From Rhodospirillaceae bacterium (GTDB taxonomy: Bacteria > Pseudomonadota > Alphaproteobacteria > UBA828), in NCBI GenBank assembly GCA_028819955.1, contig JAPPKP010000441.1, forward strand, positions 1 through 10,927: a stretch of 10,927 nucleotides of DNA, read 5' to 3'. Under the pieces are notes generated by a model that did not search any database, had not been told where the DNA came from, and saw nothing but the letters and a program-made list of their open reading frames with translations. The translations under genes and the position numbers were made by a program. Positions 8,463 through 10,927 of this stretch are shown here, piece after piece; the stretch's first letter is position 1, and the number at the start of each line of letters is the position of its first letter.

Positions 8463-9455
8463 CTAACGCTTGTTCTGTGCCGAAAGCTCCAGGACCGAGT
8501 TCGCGGTTTCCGGCGTGACGATCAGCTCGCCCGTGTCGACGCTCCAGTGTCCCAGCCCGTACTTGTTGTGCAGGTAGAGCTGCATGACGGAGAGGAACGC
8601 CTGCAGGTAGGGCTGCTGATCGACCGTGACCTGGATCCAGTTCTCCTTCATCTCTTCGAGCTTGAAGGTGTTGAGGTCGAACCCGCCGAGCAGAATCTGA
8701 CCGGGCTCGTAGCCCAAATCGCGCAGCGCGCGGGCCACGCCGACCTCCCAGAACCCGTTGTCCAGATAGGCGGTCGTGTTGGGGTTGGTCTGGATGTAGG
8801 AGCTCACGCGGGCGCCGGTCACGCCGAGGTCATAGCCGGCATCGATGTTGGCCCATGTGATATCGCGGTCCGGATTGGCCGCCGCATACTCTTCCATGAA
8901 CATCTCGGCACCCAGGGTCCGATGCTGCGACCACTGCTGCCCGGGATCGTTGGTACCGAGGAGCACGTGAATCGGACCTTCCTCGGGGAAGTACTTGGAA
9001 ATGCCGAGGCCCAGCGTGTAACCGGCCTTGATGAGGTTGGAGCCCATGTAGCCCATGCGCGCGCTACCTGCCGCGCCGTCCGCGTCGTCGACGTTGTAGG
9101 AGACCACGGGAATGCCCATGTCCATGGCGCGCTGGATCGTGCCGTCGAAGGCCTCGGGGTCCATGATGGTGGTGGCGATGCCGTCGGGCTGCTGCTCGAC
9201 CGCGGCTTCCAGGTTCTGCAGGACCTCGCCGATGTTGCCGTCCTGGGTCTGCAGGAACACCATCTGGCAGTCAGCGTTGATGAGCGCGCAGGCCTCTTCC
9301 ATGCCGTTCTTTTCGATCTCCCAGAACTGATGTCCGGGCGCGGCGTGGTGCACGAAGATGAAGTTGTAGCTCTCCTCCTCGGCTTGCGCATCGGTGGCCG
9401 CGAAACCGGCGGTCGCGAGACCGGCGGCGGCGAGGGCGCACACGAACTTCCTCAT
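8463..9455 (-). CDS. Periplasmic sugar-type substrate-binding protein of ABC transporter
   Basis: A 330-residue secreted protein of the periplasmic binding protein type 1 (Peripla_BP_4, ribose/fructose-like) family. Residues 1-25 form a signal peptide: MRK, a hydrophobic Ala/Gly/Leu core, and an AQA cleavage site before EEESYNF. The mature protein shows the family plan: first strand NFIFVHH, then FWEIEKNGMEEA, the NLEAAVEQQPDGIATTIMDP helix-strand segment, MGIPVVSYNVDD, GYMGSNLIKAGYTLG, and a C-terminal VTVDQQPYLQAFLSVMQLYL. GGAGG (9462-9466) sits 6 nt before ATG 9455, a strong ribosome-binding site, fitting high expression. It captures the solute and delivers it to the two permeases. The ligand is not identifiable; the HHAAPGHQFW opening is not the common sugar-binder wording SxxxPFW. 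Confidence 0.92.
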   Translation of the reverse strand: MRKFVCALAAAGLATAGFAATDAQAEEESYNFIFVHHAAPGHQFWEIEKNGMEEACALINADCQMVFLQTQDGNIGEVLQNLEAAVEQQPDGIATTIMDPEAFDGTIQRAMDMGIPVVSYNVDDADGAAGSARMGYMGSNLIKAGYTLGLGISKYFPEEGPIHVLLGTNDPGQQWSQHRTLGAEMFMEEYAAANPDRDITWANIDAGYDLGVTGARVSSYIQTNPNTTAYLDNGFWEVGVARALRDLGYEPGQILLGGFDLNTFKLEEMKENWIQVTVDQQPYLQAFLSVMQLYLHNKYGLGHWSVDTGELIVTPETANSVLELSAQNKR

Positions 9456-9494
9456 AGCTTTCCTCCCATAATTCGGTTTGTGATTGGCCCCGAT

Positions 9495-9523
9495 AGACTA
9501 GCAATCCCGGCAAGGCGTTTCCA
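9495..9523 (-). promoter_or_regulatory. Candidate sigma-70 promoter of the transport operon
   Basis: Read on the minus strand: a -35-like TGGAAA (9523-9518, 4 of 6 matches), a 17-nt spacer, then TAGTCT (9500-9495, 3 of 6) preceded by TG as in extended -10 elements. This would start RNA near 9488 and give a leader of about 33 nt with the GGAGG site in it. The match is modest and rests on spacing and position. Confidence 0.27.
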
Positions 9524-9552
9524 CACACGTTGCGCCCGGAGCCGTCGTCCGC

Positions 9553-9579
9553 CTCGTTTCCTCGCGCGCTGAGGACGAG
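9553..9579 (-). terminator. Stem-loop after the hydroxylase gene, possible terminator
   Basis: ctcgt (9553-9557) and cctc (9560-9563) pair with gagg (9571-9574) and acgag (9575-9579), a 9-bp stem with a 2-nt bulge and 7-nt loop. It lies about 115 nt beyond the hydroxylase stop in the minus direction and upstream of the candidate transport promoter. There is no T-run after it, so termination is uncertain. The rest of the 237-bp gap (9456-9692) shows only a 10-bp palindrome tccagctgga at 9604-9613 and no gene. Confidence 0.22.
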
Positions 9580-9692
9580 CCAAGGCCAACGGTGAAGCAG
9601 TATTCCAGCTGGATCACTCGATGCGAGCGGGTGGTTGCCGCCCCTCGGGATAGTGCGCCGAAGTGCTCCCGATCAGCCCGACAAACGCGGGT

Positions 9693-10712
9693 CTATGCTG
9701 CGCCCGCCGCCTTCTCCGCCCAGCTGCGTTCGGCCAGGCGCCGCTTCATGCGCTCGTGGGCCTCGTCGGAGCCGTCGTGCCAGGTGCCGAACAGGACGTC
9801 CCAGATCAGCAGGCCGTCGCCGCCACCGTAGTTGCACTCGAAATACTTGTGGTGGAGGTAGTGGCCGTAGGCGCCGAACGACACCTCCTTGCCCTCGACG
9901 CCGATGCTCTCGAAGCCGTGGTGGCCCTGGGGCGCCGTCAGGGAGGCGTGCTGCAGGTGGTACATCATGTGCAGCGGGTGCGAGGGAATGACCAGGTGGA
10001 TGAGCGCGCCGGAGAAGTAGAGCACATGCTCCACCGGGTGCATCGACATGCCGGCCCACGTGCCGACATTGACGTTGCGGTGGTGCACCTTGTGGGCGAG
10101 CTCATAGAGCGGCCGCCAGTGCAGCAGGCGATGCGTGGCGTAGAAATGGATATCCCGAATGAGCGGGATCAGCAGCATGAAGATGACGAACCACACCGGG
10201 TCCGTGCGCAGCTCGATGAACGGTACGTAGCCGTTGGCGAAGAGCCACAGGCAGACGACCTCGTAGGCCGTCCAAATGGGCACGCCGCTGCCCAGGCACC
10301 AGAAGATGTTGTCCGCGAGCTGATTGTTGAAGGCGAAGACCTTGTTGTTTTTGGCGAGCGGGCGAAGCGTGTACTTGGTGTGCGTGCCCTGGGCCTTGAA
10401 GACGTAGAACCACAGGTGGAAGGCACTGAAGAGGACCACCGTGAGTCCCAGGTTGCGGGCGAAGATGATGCCGATCCACCACGCTTCGAACGTCTTCATG
10501 CTCTCCAGCGGCGGCGTCATGTAGAGCCACGACAGCAGGGGGAAGATGAAGAAGAAGGCGTTCCACGGCCAGAGATAGCCCGGCCACCCGAAGAAGAATT
10601 TGAAGATCTCGACCGGCTTGGGCGGCCAGTTCAAGAAGATCGGTTTCTGGATGATGTAGGGCGGCCGCCAGTTGCCCCGCTTGTCACGGATACCGAGGGT
10701 CGTCTCTGCCAT
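9693..10712 (-). CDS. Membrane di-iron hydroxylase, fatty acid hydroxylase/sterol desaturase family
   Basis: A 339-residue integral membrane protein with hydrophobic stretches near 50-66, 78-105, 140-163, 172-187 and 229-245. The three histidine boxes that hold the di-iron centre are present: HRLLH (194-198), HKVHH (207-211) and HYLHH (284-288), with extra histidines at 225, 229, 264 and 265 and the family ending LFGTWHDG (307-314). Members use O2 to hydroxylate or desaturate lipid chains or sterol-like rings at the cytoplasmic membrane face; the substrate here is unknown. ATG 10712 is preceded by GGGAG (10724-10720) at 7 nt; an open frame continues to 10859 but the extra 49 residues are Arg-rich and unlike the family. 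It is separated by 237 bp from the transport operon and probably transcribed on its own. No redox partner gene is adjacent. Confidence 0.9.
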   Translation of the reverse strand: MAETTLGIRDKRGNWRPPYIIQKPIFLNWPPKPVEIFKFFFGWPGYLWPWNAFFFIFPLLSWLYMTPPLESMKTFEAWWIGIIFARNLGLTVVLFSAFHLWFYVFKAQGTHTKYTLRPLAKNNKVFAFNNQLADNIFWCLGSGVPIWTAYEVVCLWLFANGYVPFIELRTDPVWFVIFMLLIPLIRDIHFYATHRLLHWRPLYELAHKVHHRNVNVGTWAGMSMHPVEHVLYFSGALIHLVIPSHPLHMMYHLQHASLTAPQGHHGFESIGVEGKEVSFGAYGHYLHHKYFECNYGGGDGLLIWDVLFGTWHDGSDEAHERMKRRLAERSWAEKAAGAA

Positions 10713-10732
10713 CGTCTCTCTCCCGGATCGGC

Positions 10733-10751
10733 GGCACGCATGCTGCGTGCC
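10733..10751 (-). other. Perfect 8-bp stem-loop in the hydroxylase leader
   Basis: ggcacgca (10733-10740) pairs with tgcgtgcc (10744-10751) around a 3-nt loop. In the transcript it lies 8 nt 5' of the GGGAG ribosome-binding site of the hydroxylase gene and downstream of the predicted promoter, so it would be in the mRNA leader. The structure is seen directly; an effect on stability or translation is inferred. Confidence 0.4.
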
Positions 10752-10811
10752 CCACGCCTTCCTCCCACTCTGGCAGCCAGACCGGGAAGGGGCCGCCCTG
10801 CAAGGCGTGAT

Positions 10812-10829
10812 GCGCGCCGTATCGCGCGC
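10812..10829. promoter_or_regulatory. Inverted repeat over the predicted transcription start (possible operator)
   Basis: Perfect arms gcgcgc (10812-10817) and gcgcgc (10824-10829) around cgtatc. It lies immediately downstream of the predicted -10 box (10831-10836), where a bound repressor would block initiation. GC-rich DNA makes such short repeats common, so the evidence is positional only. Confidence 0.2.
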
Positions 10830-10830
10830 C

Positions 10831-10859
10831 AAATTACCGAAACCGCGTGCCCATGACAA
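10831..10859 (-). promoter_or_regulatory. Candidate sigma-70 promoter of the hydroxylase gene
   Basis: Minus strand: TTGTCA (10859-10854, 5 of 6 to the -35 consensus), exactly 17 nt, then TAATTT (10836-10831, 3 of 6 including the key second A and last T), one of the few AT-rich spots in this region. RNA would start near 10824, giving a leader of about 110 nt before ATG 10712. Confidence 0.42.
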
Positions 10860-10875
10860 TCAGGCGGCCGGGGCC

Positions 10876-10926
10876 TGTCGGTAACACGGGATATGTCCGG
10901 TCCATGTACCAGATGATCTGTCCGGT
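10876..10926. repeat. Short direct repeats TGTCCGGT upstream of the hydroxylase promoter
   Basis: TGTCCGGT occurs at 10894-10901 and 10919-10926, with a shortened copy TGTCGGT at 10876-10882. All lie just upstream of the predicted -35 box at the window edge. They could be half-sites for a regulator, but the spacing (18 and 25 bp) is not uniform and the series may continue outside the window. Confidence 0.25.
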
Positions 10927-10927
10927 T

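Noticed and set aside
9511..9530. LacI-family-like operator (GGAAACGCCTTGCC on the minus strand) near the transport promoter
   Set aside because: The halves are not symmetrical around the central CG as they are in RbsR/PurR-type operators; the match is too weak to claim.
8397..9572. 391-codon open frame on the plus strand opposite the binding protein
   Set aside because: The opposite strand encodes a complete binding protein with signal peptide and strong ribosome-binding site; this frame shows only a Val/Asp/Gly/His-rich shadow composition.
9663..10856. 397-codon open frame on the plus strand opposite the hydroxylase
   Set aside because: Antisense to the histidine-box hydroxylase; rich in Glu/Arg/Val/Asp with no domain recognised.

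Overview
This is a GC-rich window from what looks like an alphaproteobacterium. The evidence is the soxBDAG order of a heterotetrameric sarcosine oxidase, the double-hairpin palindromic repeat at 241-340 (its spurious translations read MPGLDPGIH and SGHDD/SPAMT-like, a hallmark of Rhizobiales- and Rhodospirillales-type genomes), and the sugar transporter families present. No rRNA, tRNA, CRISPR array, transposase or phage gene was seen.

Plus strand, 1-4300: the 3' end of soxB, then soxD, soxA and soxG. Together they encode the four-subunit sarcosine oxidase, which oxidises sarcosine to glycine, makes H2O2 and passes the one-carbon unit to tetrahydrofolate. soxD/soxA and soxA/soxG overlap by a few bases, as in a translationally coupled operon. 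soxB and soxD are instead separated by 245 bp that hold the palindromic repeat and, directly over the soxD ribosome-binding site, two mutually exclusive hairpins.

Minus strand, 9455 down to 4394: a probable single operon for uptake and oxidation of an unidentified sugar-like solute. In transcription order it encodes a secreted periplasmic binding protein, a ribose/fructose-type (CUT2) permease, a single-domain ABC ATPase, a second paralogous CUT2 permease, and a Gfo/Idh/MocA NAD(P)-dependent oxidoreductase. It converges on the sox operon at about 4300-4394. The two non-identical permeases flanking one ATPase suggest a heterodimeric channel. A hairpin-rich spacer (8318-8462) separates the binding protein from the membrane components.

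Minus strand, 10712 down to 9693: a membrane di-iron hydroxylase of the fatty acid hydroxylase/sterol desaturase superfamily with three histidine boxes. It has its own plausible promoter (10831-10859), a leader with a perfect 8-bp hairpin, and a short repeated motif upstream at the window edge. It lies in the same direction as the transport operon, but a 237-bp gap makes a separate transcript likely.

All protein families here are known. The less explained parts are the RNA-level structures at soxD, the paired permeases with unknown substrate, and the control region of the hydroxylase.
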